Assembly (NCBI RefSeq): GCF_034313845.1
Contig: NZ_JAVIWN010000003.1
DNA length: 64,000 nt
Source: Actimicrobium sp034313845
Lineage (GTDB): Bacteria > Pseudomonadota > Gammaproteobacteria > Burkholderiales > Burkholderiaceae_D
Direction: 5' to 3' (one strand)
A program made the translations under genes and the position numbers. Below are positions 42,315-51,816 of the stretch, one piece after another (position 1 is the stretch's first letter; every line of letters begins with the position of its first letter). The notes beneath the pieces are model-generated. The model had not been told where the DNA came from. It saw only the letters and a list, made by a program, of their open reading frames with translations, and searched no databases.

Positions 42315-43826
42315 TCATGTTGGCTGGCTTTTGCGCAGCAAGCACGCTGCCAGCAACATGATGCCTGCGATTGCCAGTGCCAGCCAGTTACCCATCAAGA
42401 TGTAAGGCGTCTTGCCGGTATAGCCTTGTACCGATGCGCCAAGCACGCCGGTGCTCAGCGGTGTGAGCTGGCTCACGACGCGACCGCGCTGATCGATGAC
42501 CGCCGTCGCACCGGTATTGGTCGCACGCAGCATCGGCCGGCCGGTTTCCCGCGCGCGCATTTGCGAGATCTGCAAGTGCTGCGGCAGGGCAATCGAGTTG
42601 CCGAACCAGGCGATGTTTGAGACATTGAGCAGCACCGTAGTGTGTGCCGCACGACCGTTGAGCTGGGCGGCAATTTCCTCGCCGAACAAGTCTTCATAGC
42701 AGATGTTCGGCAACACCCATTGGTCTTGCACGGCCAGCGGTGTTTGCTGCACATCGCCGCGGCTGAAGTCGCCCAGCGGAATGTGCATCAGGTCAGTGAA
42801 CCAGCGAAAGCCGAAAGGAATGAATTCACCGAACGGCACCAGATGGTGTTTGTCGTAACGGTACGGTTGCTTGCCACCGATCCCGATCACGCTGTTGGTG
42901 TAATGCAGCGGCGAGTCATTCACCGGCACACCGACCAGTAACTGGCTGCCAGTCGATTGCGCAAATCCGGCCAGGCGCGGCAGGTAGTCCTCGGGCAATT
43001 GGCCCAGCAACAGCGGCAGAGCGGTCTCGGGTGTGACGATCAGGTCGGCGGGCGCGGCAGTGATCATGGCGTGATACTGGATCAGCGTGTCGGGTACGCG
43101 TTCCGGATTGAATTTCATTTCTTGCGGGACGTTGGCTTGCAGCAGCCGCACCGAGATCGGCTGGCCTTGCGGTGTAGTCCAGCTGACTTGCTGCAGCAAC
43201 GCGCCGACAATGAACAGCAGCGCCGCCAGCCAGCCGAGTCGCCGATGTTGTGGCAGCAGGACCAGCGCGCCGGTGATGACGGCGGCGATCAGGCCGATGC
43301 CGTAGACGCCCACCAGCGGCGCATAACCAGCCAGTGGTCCGGCATTGTGGGCATAGCCCGACGAGAGCCACGGAAAGCCAGTGAAGATCCAGGCCCGGGT
43401 CCATTCGGCCAGCATGAACAGTGCCGGCACGACCAGCAACAGAAAGACGGCGGGCGAGCAGCGCCAGCGCACCCGCATCGCCGCCGCCATGCCGGTCGCT
43501 GCCGCCATCAGGCCAGCGAGGAACAAGGCTAGTCCGGCGACGGCGATGACGGTGATGACCGCTGGCAGAGCGCCATAGTCATGCAGACTGATGTAGAGCC
43601 AGCACGTGCCAAAAAGCAGCCAGCCGAAACCATACATCCAGCCCAGCAACGCGCTGTGACGTACCCGTTCGCTGCCCAGCAGCAGCCAGCACAGTACGCA
43701 AAGCGAAAGGATTTGCAGCGGCCACAGGCCGTAGGGAGCGAAGGCCAGCACATTACCGGAGCCAGCCGCAAAGGCCAGCAAGGGTCCAAACCGCTGCGGC
43801 CAGCGGCCCGGTTTATTCAGTGGCAT
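42315..43826 (-). CDS. lnt: Apolipoprotein N-acyltransferase
   Basis: Adds the third acyl chain to lipoproteins at the periplasmic face of the inner membrane. It has 503 residues, with several N-terminal TM helices followed by a nitrilase-type domain. The catalytic triad is visible as Glu in IVTPETALPLL, Lys in YDKHHLVPFGEF and Cys in LPNICYEDLFG. A C-terminal TM segment (ILMGNWLALAIAGIMLLAAC) follows. Its start overlaps the end of corC by 14 bp; corC-lnt is a conserved pair. It works with Lgt, encoded at 59.3 kb. Confidence 0.96.
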   Translation of the reverse strand: MPLNKPGRWPQRFGPLLAFAAGSGNVLAFAPYGLWPLQILSLCVLCWLLLGSERVRHSALLGWMYGFGWLLFGTCWLYISLHDYGALPAVITVIAVAGLALFLAGLMAAATGMAAAMRVRWRCSPAVFLLLVVPALFMLAEWTRAWIFTGFPWLSSGYAHNAGPLAGYAPLVGVYGIGLIAAVITGALVLLPQHRRLGWLAALLFIVGALLQQVSWTTPQGQPISVRLLQANVPQEMKFNPERVPDTLIQYHAMITAAPADLIVTPETALPLLLGQLPEDYLPRLAGFAQSTGSQLLVGVPVNDSPLHYTNSVIGIGGKQPYRYDKHHLVPFGEFIPFGFRWFTDLMHIPLGDFSRGDVQQTPLAVQDQWVLPNICYEDLFGEEIAAQLNGRAAHTTVLLNVSNIAWFGNSIALPQHLQISQMRARETGRPMLRATNTGATAVIDQRGRVVSQLTPLSTGVLGASVQGYTGKTPYILMGNWLALAIAGIMLLAACLLRKSQPT

Positions 43827-44697
43827 CCGTGGCGATGATGCCGAGCTTTTCGACTAGCAGCACATGCACCTGGCGCGCGTCGGCGCGCAGGACTTCAAAG
43901 CGCAAGCCATCGATATCGAACGCGTCACCCTTGTGCGGCACACGGGCCAGGTGGTTGGCGACCAGTCCGCCGATGGTATCGACGTCTTCATCCGAAAAAT
44001 TCACGCCGAGTTCGGTATTGAACTGGCCGATTTCGGTCAGTGCCTTGACGCGCCACTTGGCACCGAACTGGCCGTCTTTGATGGCGAGCACGTTGTCGTC
44101 TTCTTCATCGAAATCGTATTCGTCCTCGATGTCACCGACGATCTGTTCGAGCACGTCTTCGATCGTGATCAGACCGGCTACGCCACCGTATTCATCGACC
44201 ACCACCGCCATGTGATTGCGGTTGGCGCGGAAGTCGCGCAGCAGCACATTGAGACGTTTTGATTCGGGGATGAAGATGGCGGGGCGCAGCATGTGGCGCA
44301 CATCGAAGGATTCTTCGGCGTAGTAGCGCAGCAGATCCTTGGCCAGCAAGATACCGACCACCTTGTCGCGTTCGCCTTCGACCGCCGGAAAGCGCGAGTG
44401 GGCGGTTTCCAGCACCATCGGCAGCCATTCTTCGATCGGCTTGGCGATGTCGACCATGTCCATTTGCGAACGCGGAATCATGATGTCGCGGGCTGACAGG
44501 TCCGATACCTGGAACACGCCTTCGATCATCGACAGGGCGTCGGCGTCAATGAGGCTGCGTTCATGCGCGTCCTGAAGTATTTCAAGGAGCTCTGCGCGGT
44601 TTTCCGGTTCGGGCGAAATGAGGGCGGTGAGTCGTTCGAACAGCGAACGATGGGGTTTGGCGTCGATGGGTTTCGCGCCAGTAGAGTGATCTTGCAT
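43813..44697 (-). CDS. corC: CBS-domain transporter-associated protein, HlyC/CorC family
   Basis: 294-residue soluble CorC-type protein. Two CBS domains span ~70-195 (DLSARDIMIPRSQMD...; AVVVDEYGGVAGLITIEDVLEQIVGDI). The CorC_HlyC C-terminal domain is around YDFDEEDDNV to the end. It lacks the DUF21 membrane domain of MgtE-like relatives. It is associated with Mg/Co efflux in enterics. In many genomes ybeY and phoH precede it; here an ArnT-like gene does. Confidence 0.92.
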   Translation of the reverse strand: MQDHSTGAKPIDAKPHRSLFERLTALISPEPENRAELLEILQDAHERSLIDADALSMIEGVFQVSDLSARDIMIPRSQMDMVDIAKPIEEWLPMVLETAHSRFPAVEGERDKVVGILLAKDLLRYYAEESFDVRHMLRPAIFIPESKRLNVLLRDFRANRNHMAVVVDEYGGVAGLITIEDVLEQIVGDIEDEYDFDEEDDNVLAIKDGQFGAKWRVKALTEIGQFNTELGVNFSDEDVDTIGGLVANHLARVPHKGDAFDIDGLRFEVLRADARQVHVLLVEKLGIIATDATE

Positions 44698-44817
44698 TGG
44701 GCTGGGAGCCGTGGGTTCGGTGTAGTTCTGGAGTGCTCAGGATACACCATCTGCGTCGTAGGGCTGATGATTCTGCGCATGCCGCCACATGTTCGGGCGA
44801 CCCGCATTGCGTCCAGT

Positions 44818-46545
44818 CTAACTGCCGACCCGCTGGTAGAGCCGGTAACGTTCGTCGCGATCCGACGGACGACGGCCTGCCCACAGCAACTTCCAGCGCA
44901 CGCCATCGCCGAATGGTTCGATCATGACGTCTTTGGCGAGCGGCCGGTTATTGTCCTGGAGTAGCAAAAAGTCGCAGTCGGCACCGTTGAACGATGCAAA
45001 GTTGACCTGTCCGAAGTAAGCGAACGTCGCACGCTGGGTCGGACCGACATTGGTATCGACACAGGCATTTGCGCGCGGCAGTTGTGAGGCGATCTGCTGC
45101 GCGACGCTCGCGTAACTCTTGCCGTAATCCAGCCAGGGCAACCACAACGTCATCAGCAGCAGCCAGCACAGGATGACTCCGGCAGTCGACAGGACCACCG
45201 CGCGCCAGAGTACCGATGGCCGGCGCGAAATGCGCCAGTGCACGACCACGATCCAGCCAGCGGTGGCCAGCACGGCGACGACAAAAGCCAGCCAGTTGAA
45301 TTCCGGCTTGAAGCCGGGAGCCAGCTTGAAGGCATTGCGTGCCAGTTGCGCTGGCCAGCCGGTCTGTTTGGCGATCCAGCCAATCCAGATGAACGCCGCT
45401 GACGTCGAGAGCGTCATCACGGCGAACCAGTCGACGGCATTGATGGCACCGCGCTTCATGGTCGGCAAGCCGAAGGCGGCCAGGATCGCCAGTGGCGGCA
45501 GCAGCGGCAACAAGTTGCCTTCGACATGATGCGTATTGAGTAGCACCAGCAGCGTGACGACAAGAAAGGTTGTCAGCGGTAGCGTGATGTGCAACGCACC
45601 GCGCTGCTTGCGCCAGGCATACACAGCCCAGGCGGCAAATGGCCAGGCTGGCCAGGCAAACCAGATGCTGTAGCGGAAAAAGTATTTCACTCCGGCTGCC
45701 GAGGGCAGTGCCAATTGGCTCAGGTTCCACGACATCCAGGCCGACACAGGTGAACCATCGTAAGGTTGCAGCAGATTGGCCAGTATCGGCCAGCTGGCGG
45801 CGATCACCAGCGCCAGAGGCAAGGTCAGTATCAGCAACCAGCGCAACAGCGCCGGCTGGCGCCAGCCGGCCAGCAGCGTGAAACCGATGAACAGTCCGGC
45901 CGGCATGACCCATCCGCGCGTCAGTGCCAGCAAGCCGAACACCAGTCCGGCCACTACGGCAGTGCGCAATGACGGGCGGTTGAACAACCGTGCGACGGCG
46001 TACAGGGTGGTTCCTGTCAGGGCCACATAGAGTGCTTCGGCACTGGTTTCATGGCTGTGCAGCAGCAGACCCAGACAGCCGAGATAAATCAGCAGCGCGC
46101 CATCAGCCAGGGTGCGGCCGTAATCGCGCGGCTCGGGCTGGCCACCGAAGGCCAGTTGCAATGGCTGGGTTTCGGGCCGACGGCCTAGCAGATAGGTTGT
46201 TTGCCAGACCGATACCGAACCGAGCAGAAAGAATCCGACGGTGGCAAGGCGAGCGGCCAGAGCGTCACCGACCAGCCAGCCGAACAACTTGATGCAGATC
46301 GCGCCTAACCAGAATGCCAGCGGACCTTTTTCGGGCATGGCGAGCCCGACAATATTGGGCCACAGCCAGTCAGCAATGCCGCCATGCGCCATCGTCCACA
46401 TGATGCCGAAACCGGCCGCGTCGTCGGTTTTCCACGGATCACGTCCGATCAGGCCGGGCAGGATGTAGAGGATACACAGGGCAAACAGCGCCATGCGCGG
46501 AAGCGCTTGGGTGGCGGAGGCAGGGAGGCGGACTGGCTTCATCAA
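44818..46545 (-). CDS. ArnT-like/PMT-family membrane glycosyltransferase
   Basis: A 575-residue integral membrane protein with about 11-12 hydrophobic helices. GRDPWKTDDAAGFGIMWTMAHG at 34-55 carries the acidic loop of family 39 lipid-linked glycosyltransferases; the MPEKGPLAFWLGA segment and HHVEGNLLPLLPPLAIL also fit. Such enzymes transfer a sugar such as 4-amino-arabinose from undecaprenyl phosphate to lipid A or to proteins. The donor and acceptor cannot be read from sequence. An adjacent second ATG at 46542 is an equally good start. Confidence 0.8.
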   Translation of the reverse strand: MMKPVRLPASATQALPRMALFALCILYILPGLIGRDPWKTDDAAGFGIMWTMAHGGIADWLWPNIVGLAMPEKGPLAFWLGAICIKLFGWLVGDALAARLATVGFFLLGSVSVWQTTYLLGRRPETQPLQLAFGGQPEPRDYGRTLADGALLIYLGCLGLLLHSHETSAEALYVALTGTTLYAVARLFNRPSLRTAVVAGLVFGLLALTRGWVMPAGLFIGFTLLAGWRQPALLRWLLILTLPLALVIAASWPILANLLQPYDGSPVSAWMSWNLSQLALPSAAGVKYFFRYSIWFAWPAWPFAAWAVYAWRKQRGALHITLPLTTFLVVTLLVLLNTHHVEGNLLPLLPPLAILAAFGLPTMKRGAINAVDWFAVMTLSTSAAFIWIGWIAKQTGWPAQLARNAFKLAPGFKPEFNWLAFVVAVLATAGWIVVVHWRISRRPSVLWRAVVLSTAGVILCWLLLMTLWLPWLDYGKSYASVAQQIASQLPRANACVDTNVGPTQRATFAYFGQVNFASFNGADCDFLLLQDNNRPLAKDVMIEPFGDGVRWKLLWAGRRPSDRDERYRLYQRVGS

Positions 46546-46624
46546 GGTATGGCGGTCGGCATGGAGCCTAAAGTCTGGTCGGCGTTATTGTGCAACAAAA
46601 GGGCACTTCATATTGATCATTAAA

Positions 46625-46652
46625 CAAAAAAGGCAGCCGAAGCTGCCTTTTT
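46625..46652 (-). terminator. Intrinsic terminator of rpmE2
   Basis: On the minus strand AAAAAGGCAGCTTCGGCTGCCTTTTTTG: GGCAGC/GCTGCC stem with a TTCG loop and a T6 tract, 17 bp after the stop codon. Confidence 0.93.
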
Positions 46653-46668
46653 GTCGAGCCAGGGGAGA

Positions 46669-46938
46669 TTAGTCCTGAGCGATCTGGGTGCGCGAACCAA
46701 CAGCACCAAATTTCTTGCGGAACTTGTCAACGCGGCCTGCCGTGTCGACGATCTTGTGTTTGCCGGTGTAGAAAGGATGCGATTCCGACGAGACTTCGAT
46801 CTTTACCAATGGGTATTGCTTGCCTTCGAACTCAGCCATTTCACGGGTCTGAACGGTCGAACGGGTAAGGAATTTGAAATCGCATGACAGATCGTGGATC
46901 AGTACTTCGCGATAATTCGGGTGAATGCCTGCTTTCAT
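46669..46938 (-). CDS. rpmE2: 50S ribosomal protein L31 type B
   Basis: 89-residue ribosomal protein. MKAGIHPNYREVLIHDLSCD and SSESHPFYTGKHKIVDTAGRVDKF are type B hallmarks. It lacks the CxxC zinc motif of the C+ form. The ATG at 46938 is chosen; the frame is open to 47082 without an initiation signal. In many bacteria the zinc-free paralogue is zinc-regulated; here it lies next to rho and may be the only L31 in this region. Confidence 0.96.
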   Translation of the reverse strand: MKAGIHPNYREVLIHDLSCDFKFLTRSTVQTREMAEFEGKQYPLVKIEVSSESHPFYTGKHKIVDTAGRVDKFRKKFGAVGSRTQIAQD

Positions 46939-47120
46939 TTGGAGCCTCGGTAGTTGAATTTTGGTAGCCAATCGCCACTTCGTCGGTCGTTCTGCTTCTT
47001 GACCCGATTGATGATCACTTGCCGTTAAATGGATCGCGGAGTGTACAGGATAAATCCGTGCTGTGGTGTCGTGGCGCGACAAAATGGTTCAGGCCACGAC
47101 AACCAACCCGCGTTGGCGCG

Positions 47121-48386
47121 TCAGGAATTCCCGCGTCGCATCATGTCAAAGAATTCGGCGTTGTTCTTGGTCGCCTTCATCTTGTCGAGGATGAATTCCA
47201 TCGCTTCGATTTCATCCATGCTGTAGAGCAGCTTGCGCAAGACCCAGATTTTTTGCAGCTGGTCTGGCTTGATCAGCAATTCTTCGCGGCGGGTGCCGGA
47301 TTTGTTGAGGTTGATGGCAGGATAGACGCGCTTCTCGGCCAGACGGCGCTCGAGATGGACTTCCATGTTGCCCGTACCTTTGAATTCTTCAAAAATCACG
47401 TCATCCATGCGGCTGCCAGTTTCGATCAGGGCGGTCGCAATGATGGTCAGCGAGCCGCCCTCTTCGATATTGCGGGCGGCACCGAAGAAACGCTTCGGAC
47501 GCTGCAACGCATTGGCATCGACACCACCGGTGAGCACTTTGCCGGAGGCAGGGATCACGGTGTTGTAGGCGCGTGCCAGTCGGGTGATCGAGTCGAGCAG
47601 GATGACGACGTCTTTTTTCATTTCGACGAGGCGCTTGGCTTTTTCAAGCACCATCTCGGCAACCTGCACGTGGCGGGTAGCTGGTTCGTCGAAGGTCGAG
47701 GCAACGACTTCGCCGCGCACCGAACGCTGCATCTCGGTGACTTCTTCCGGCCGTTCGTCGATCAGCAACACGATCAGCGTGCAGTCAGGATGGTTCGCGG
47801 TGATCGCGTGCGCCATGTGCTGCAGGATGACTGATTTGCCGGATTTTGGTGATGCCACCAGCAAGCCACGCTGGCCTTTGCCGATCGGAGCGATCAGGTC
47901 GATGATGCGGCCGGTGATGTTTTCCTGGCCGTTCATTTCGCGCTCAAGCCGCAGCGGCTCGTTCGGATGCAATGGGGTCAGGTTTTCAAACAGGATGCGG
48001 TGTTTCGAGGCTTCCGGCGATTCGCCGTTGACCTTGTCGACTTTCACCAGCGCGAAGTAGCGTTCGCCATCCTTCGGGGTGCGCACTTCGCCTTCGATCG
48101 AGTCGCCGGTATGCAGATTGAAGCGGCGGATTTGCGAAGGCGAGATATAAATGTCGTCGGTCGAGGCCATGTAACTGGCATCGGGCGAGCGCAGGAAGCC
48201 GAAGCCGTCAGGCAGCACTTCCAGGGCGCCATCGCCGAAAATTTGTTCGCCGGTTTTTGCGCGCTTCTTGAGAATTGCAAACATCAATTCCTGTTTGCGC
48301 AAGCGGGCGGCGTTGTCGATATCGAGGCCGATGGCCATTTCGAGCAGGGCGGAGACGTGAAGCGCCTTGAGTTCAGATAAGTGCAT
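47121..48386 (-). CDS. rho: Transcription termination factor Rho
   Basis: Hexameric RNA helicase, 421 residues from MHLSELKALH (48386; a second ATG two codons upstream at 48392 is possible). The N-terminal RNA-binding cold-shock-like domain includes GFGFLRSPDASYMASTDDIY. Walker A is ASPKSGKSV (179-187), Walker B VVILLDSITRLARAYN, and the Q-/R-loop region PASGKVLTGGVD. The trxA-rho-rpmE order is typical of proteobacteria. Confidence 0.97.
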   Translation of the reverse strand: MHLSELKALHVSALLEMAIGLDIDNAARLRKQELMFAILKKRAKTGEQIFGDGALEVLPDGFGFLRSPDASYMASTDDIYISPSQIRRFNLHTGDSIEGEVRTPKDGERYFALVKVDKVNGESPEASKHRILFENLTPLHPNEPLRLEREMNGQENITGRIIDLIAPIGKGQRGLLVASPKSGKSVILQHMAHAITANHPDCTLIVLLIDERPEEVTEMQRSVRGEVVASTFDEPATRHVQVAEMVLEKAKRLVEMKKDVVILLDSITRLARAYNTVIPASGKVLTGGVDANALQRPKRFFGAARNIEEGGSLTIIATALIETGSRMDDVIFEEFKGTGNMEVHLERRLAEKRVYPAINLNKSGTRREELLIKPDQLQKIWVLRKLLYSMDEIEAMEFILDKMKATKNNAEFFDMMRRGNS

Positions 48387-48468
48387 GGTCATTAATAAAG
48401 TTGAGTATCCCGTGACGGGAATAGTGAGGTGGGGGAGTGGACTGCGTGGCGAAAAATTAGTGGGGTGT

Positions 48469-48492
48469 GCGACGACGCAGGCGCCTCGTCGC
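48469..48492 (-). terminator. Possible attenuator hairpin between trxA and rho
   Basis: GCGACGA (48469-48475) pairs with TCGTCGC (48486-48492); an ATTTTT tract follows ~13 nt later on the minus strand. It may partly end the trxA transcript or belong to the rho leader. Confidence 0.35.
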
Positions 48493-48500
48493 TCTCGGTA

Positions 48501-48827
48501 TTAAATGTTGCTGTCGATGAATGAAGTCAGCTGGCCCTTGGCCATGGCACCGACTTTTTGCGCAGCCGGGACGCCGTTCTTGAACAGGATCAGGGTCGGA
48601 ATGCCGCGAATGCCAAATTTGGCCGGTACGGCCTGATTGCTGTCGACATCCATTTTTGCTATCAACAGCTTGCCGTCGTATTCCTTGGCAATTTCTTCCA
48701 GGATCGGAGCGATCGATTTGCAGGGACCGCACCACTCTGCCCAGAAGTCAACCAGGACAGGCTTGTCGGATTTCAGTACGTCGATGTCAAAGGACGCATC
48801 GGTAATATGTTTGATGTTTTCGCTCAT
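48501..48827 (-). CDS. trxA: Thioredoxin
   Basis: General cytosolic disulfide reductase, 108 residues. The active site WCGPCK (Cys33, Cys36) sits in VLVDFWAEWCGPCKSIAP, and the cis-proline is in IRGIPTLILFKNG. A GAGGAAAT ribosome binding site precedes the ATG. The ~295 bp upstream, to the addB-like gene, shows no other gene; divergent promoters must lie there. Confidence 0.97.
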   Translation of the reverse strand: MSENIKHITDASFDIDVLKSDKPVLVDFWAEWCGPCKSIAPILEEIAKEYDGKLLIAKMDVDSNQAVPAKFGIRGIPTLILFKNGVPAAQKVGAMAKGQLTSFIDSNI

Positions 48828-49122
48828 GATTTCCTCGGATGAGGGTTTTAGTGATTCAGTGTTGAACCAAAGGGTGAATCAACGTCGCAACTTCATCGCC
48901 ATTGTTCCTCGACGTCTCCGTGCGTACCACGACGCTGCCGTAACTACAGGACAGAGATGGAGGTAACAGGGTGAAAATCAAGGGAACTTGCAGGTCAGAG
49001 AAAAGTCCTGCGACTAAATATGGCTCAAACTATAACCGATTTTTTCCGGCTGCGGGTTCGCTGCCTGCTTCCGCGTGGACCCCTGCATAAAATGCGTGGT
49101 GATCCGTCATGATCGTGGCACC

Positions 49123-51816
49123 ATGCCTGATCCTTTTTCCGATACGGCTCTCATGTTGTTAACCCCTTGCCTGCTCGCGCCGTCAGCGCATTTCTGGACT
49201 GATGCGGCAGTCCGTCTGCTGGCATTCCTGCGCGCACAGCAGGCCACCGATGCGCTCGCCGATTTTTCTTCCTGTCGCGTACTGGTGCCGACCTTCGAAC
49301 AGGCGCGTCGCTTGAAGCTGGCGCTGGCTGCCGCGGTTGGTACCGCCTTTGTGCCGCCGGTCATTACGACGTTGTCGTCCTGGCTGGCATTGCAGGTGCC
49401 GCCGGACAGCGTGGCTGGCGATAGCGAGCGGTTGATGGCGCTCTATGCCGAGCTGCGCCAGCATGCCTGGCTGAAAAAACTGTTCACGGCACGCCGCAAT
49501 ACGGACCTGCTGCCGCTCGCGCAAACCCTGCTGGCGTTATCGGACGAACTGACCTTGAGCCTGCTGCCGGCAATGCGCCAGTACCCGATGGAGTCCGAGC
49601 AGCGTTGGCAAGCCGCGCTCGACCAGTTGTCGCCGGCGGCCCGCGAGCTGCTCTCCGATGAGAGCCAGCTGGTCTGGACCATCTGGAAAACCCAGCTTGA
49701 TTTGCGCGATGCCAACGCCAGCCGGCTAGACCAGTTACTGCAACTGGCTGCACGCGGATCGCAGTCGCTGGTCTGGATTTCGCCGGTCGAGGCCGATCCG
49801 TTTGAACAGGCGTTCCTGTCTGCTTATGCCGAGCGGCATCCCGTCCTGCCGATTTGCCTGGACTGGCATGTCGAGGCGCTGGCACCGGTATTTGTCGCGG
49901 CGTGGCCGGAGCTGGCCGACGGTGCTGCGGTCAGTCAGGTAACTGCCGGGCCGCAACGCGTTGCGCTATTTCCGGCGAGTAGTCTTGAAGACGAGGCGGT
50001 CAGTGGTGCGCGAACGGTGCTCGACTGGATTGCCGCTGGTCATCCGCGTATTGCCATCATTGCGCAGGACCGGGTGGTGGCGCGCCGCTTGCGGGCCTTG
50101 CTTGAGCGCGCCGAAGTCTTCGTTGCGGATGAAACCGGCTGGAAATTATCGACCACCCGCGCCGCCTCGGCGCTGATGGCGTTATTCGATGTCGTCACTT
50201 CACGGGCCGAAACCGGTGCCTTGCTCGACTTGCTCAAGTCGCCGTTCATTGCCGTCGCGCCATCAAGTGTGATGACGATCGAACTGGCACTGCGCCGTGC
50301 CAATGTCACCGGTGGTTGGGATGCCGTCGCACTGGCATTGCAGGCACTGCCCGTCGAACACCAGTTGCTGCTGCGCTTGCGCGAGCAAGCCGGTCGCTTC
50401 CAGCGCAACCGCAGTCTGGGCGACTGGCTGCGCCTCACCCGTGAGGTGCTCGATGTCCTCGGCATGTTGGCTGCGTTGTCAGCCGAAAGCGCCGGTGAGC
50501 AATTGCTGGCGCTGCTTGACCGGATTGCGCTGGAATGCGGTGCGCTCAGCCAGCCGTTTTCGTTCGCCGAGTGGCGTGCTTTTTTCAGTCTGCAATGCGA
50601 AGCAGCGGCATTCGAGGTGTCCGAATCGGACCAGCGCGTGATCATGTTGCCGCTCAACGGCGCGCGCTTGCGCAGCTTCGATGCGGTGCTGGTGGTGGGT
50701 GTCGATGCCGCGCACTTGCCGTCGCAACCGCCCGAGACGCTGTTTTTTGCCAATGCAGTGCGGCGTGAATTGGGCCTGGCCACGCGTGAAATTCGTCAGC
50801 GCCAGCAATTGCGTGACCTGACTGAATTGCTCTCCAGCGGCAGCACGATTGTGCTGTCGTGGCAAGCCAGCGCGGATGGCGAGCCCAATGCAGTCAGTCC
50901 GTGGATAGAACGCCTGCAACTGACCTTGCTGCGCGCCGGTTTGCCGGCGCTGCCGCTGCACCAGAGCGACATCGCCCTGCAGCAACTGCAACCCGCGCTG
51001 GCGACGATGCCGGCCCCCGCGGCGGCGGCTTTGCTGCCGGCCAAACTGTCGGCCAGCGGTTACAACAGTCTGATTGCGTGTCCGTACCAGTTCTTCGCGA
51101 CGCGGATGCTGGGGCTCAATGCGATTGACGAACTGTCCGACCTGCCTGAAAAACGCGATTACGGCGACTGGCTGCATCAGATTCTGGCCCGGTATCACGC
51201 CACCGTTCGTGCCGGACAGACACCGCTGCCGCAACGCGCGGCGTTGCTGGCTCATGTGTCGGAGCAGGTTTTTCAGCAAGAACTGGCGCGTAACGCGGCG
51301 GCGCTCGGTTATTACGTGCGCTGGCAAAAAGTCATGCCGGCGTATTTGCAGTGGGCTGGTGAACGCGAGGAAGAGGGCTGGCAATTCGTCATCGGCGAGC
51401 AGCAGATGGAGCGCGAGCTGTCCTGGCCCGGTGGTGCCATCCGGCTGCATGGCCGGGTCGACCGGATCGACGAACATACCGATGGCACCCGCGCAGTGCT
51501 CGACTACAAGACTAAAGCCGTGCAGGCTTTACGTGATCGCTTCAAGCAGACCGAAGATCATCAGCTGCCGTTTTACGGACTGTTGGCGGACGCCCGCATG
51601 AGCGCCGGTCACTATGTCGCGCTGGAACTGACCGGCAGCAAAACCGGTGACGTGGCCGCCCCCAATTACGCCCTGTGGCAAACCACTCTGGAGCATCGCA
51701 TCATCGAACAAATGCACGCCATCTCCACCGGAGCCGCCTTGCCCGCCAACGGTATCGACACCGTCTGCCAATACTGTGACGTGCGCGGCCTGTGCCGCAA
51801 GGGAGCCTGGGCATGA
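49123..51816 (+). CDS. addB: AddB-type PD-(D/E)XK nuclease/inactivated helicase subunit
   Basis: An 897-residue protein from the ATG at 49123; GTG at 49075 or ATG at 49153 are alternatives, and none has a good RBS. The helicase-like body lacks a Walker A motif, as in AddB. The C-terminal nuclease shows RVDRIDEHTDGTRAVLDYKTK (the D...DYK catalytic motif). An iron-sulfur staple is suggested by the cysteine in LIACPYQFFATRM and the terminal CQYCDVRGLCRKG. With the next gene it should process double-strand breaks for RecA, replacing RecBCD. The start of addA overlaps its stop (ATGA). Confidence 0.85.
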   Translation: MPDPFSDTALMLLTPCLLAPSAHFWTDAAVRLLAFLRAQQATDALADFSSCRVLVPTFEQARRLKLALAAAVGTAFVPPVITTLSSWLALQVPPDSVAGDSERLMALYAELRQHAWLKKLFTARRNTDLLPLAQTLLALSDELTLSLLPAMRQYPMESEQRWQAALDQLSPAARELLSDESQLVWTIWKTQLDLRDANASRLDQLLQLAARGSQSLVWISPVEADPFEQAFLSAYAERHPVLPICLDWHVEALAPVFVAAWPELADGAAVSQVTAGPQRVALFPASSLEDEAVSGARTVLDWIAAGHPRIAIIAQDRVVARRLRALLERAEVFVADETGWKLSTTRAASALMALFDVVTSRAETGALLDLLKSPFIAVAPSSVMTIELALRRANVTGGWDAVALALQALPVEHQLLLRLREQAGRFQRNRSLGDWLRLTREVLDVLGMLAALSAESAGEQLLALLDRIALECGALSQPFSFAEWRAFFSLQCEAAAFEVSESDQRVIMLPLNGARLRSFDAVLVVGVDAAHLPSQPPETLFFANAVRRELGLATREIRQRQQLRDLTELLSSGSTIVLSWQASADGEPNAVSPWIERLQLTLLRAGLPALPLHQSDIALQQLQPALATMPAPAAAALLPAKLSASGYNSLIACPYQFFATRMLGLNAIDELSDLPEKRDYGDWLHQILARYHATVRAGQTPLPQRAALLAHVSEQVFQQELARNAAALGYYVRWQKVMPAYLQWAGEREEEGWQFVIGEQQMERELSWPGGAIRLHGRVDRIDEHTDGTRAVLDYKTKAVQALRDRFKQTEDHQLPFYGLLADARMSAGHYVALELTGSKTGDVAAPNYALWQTTLEHRIIEQMHAISTGAALPANGIDTVCQYCDVRGLCRKGAWA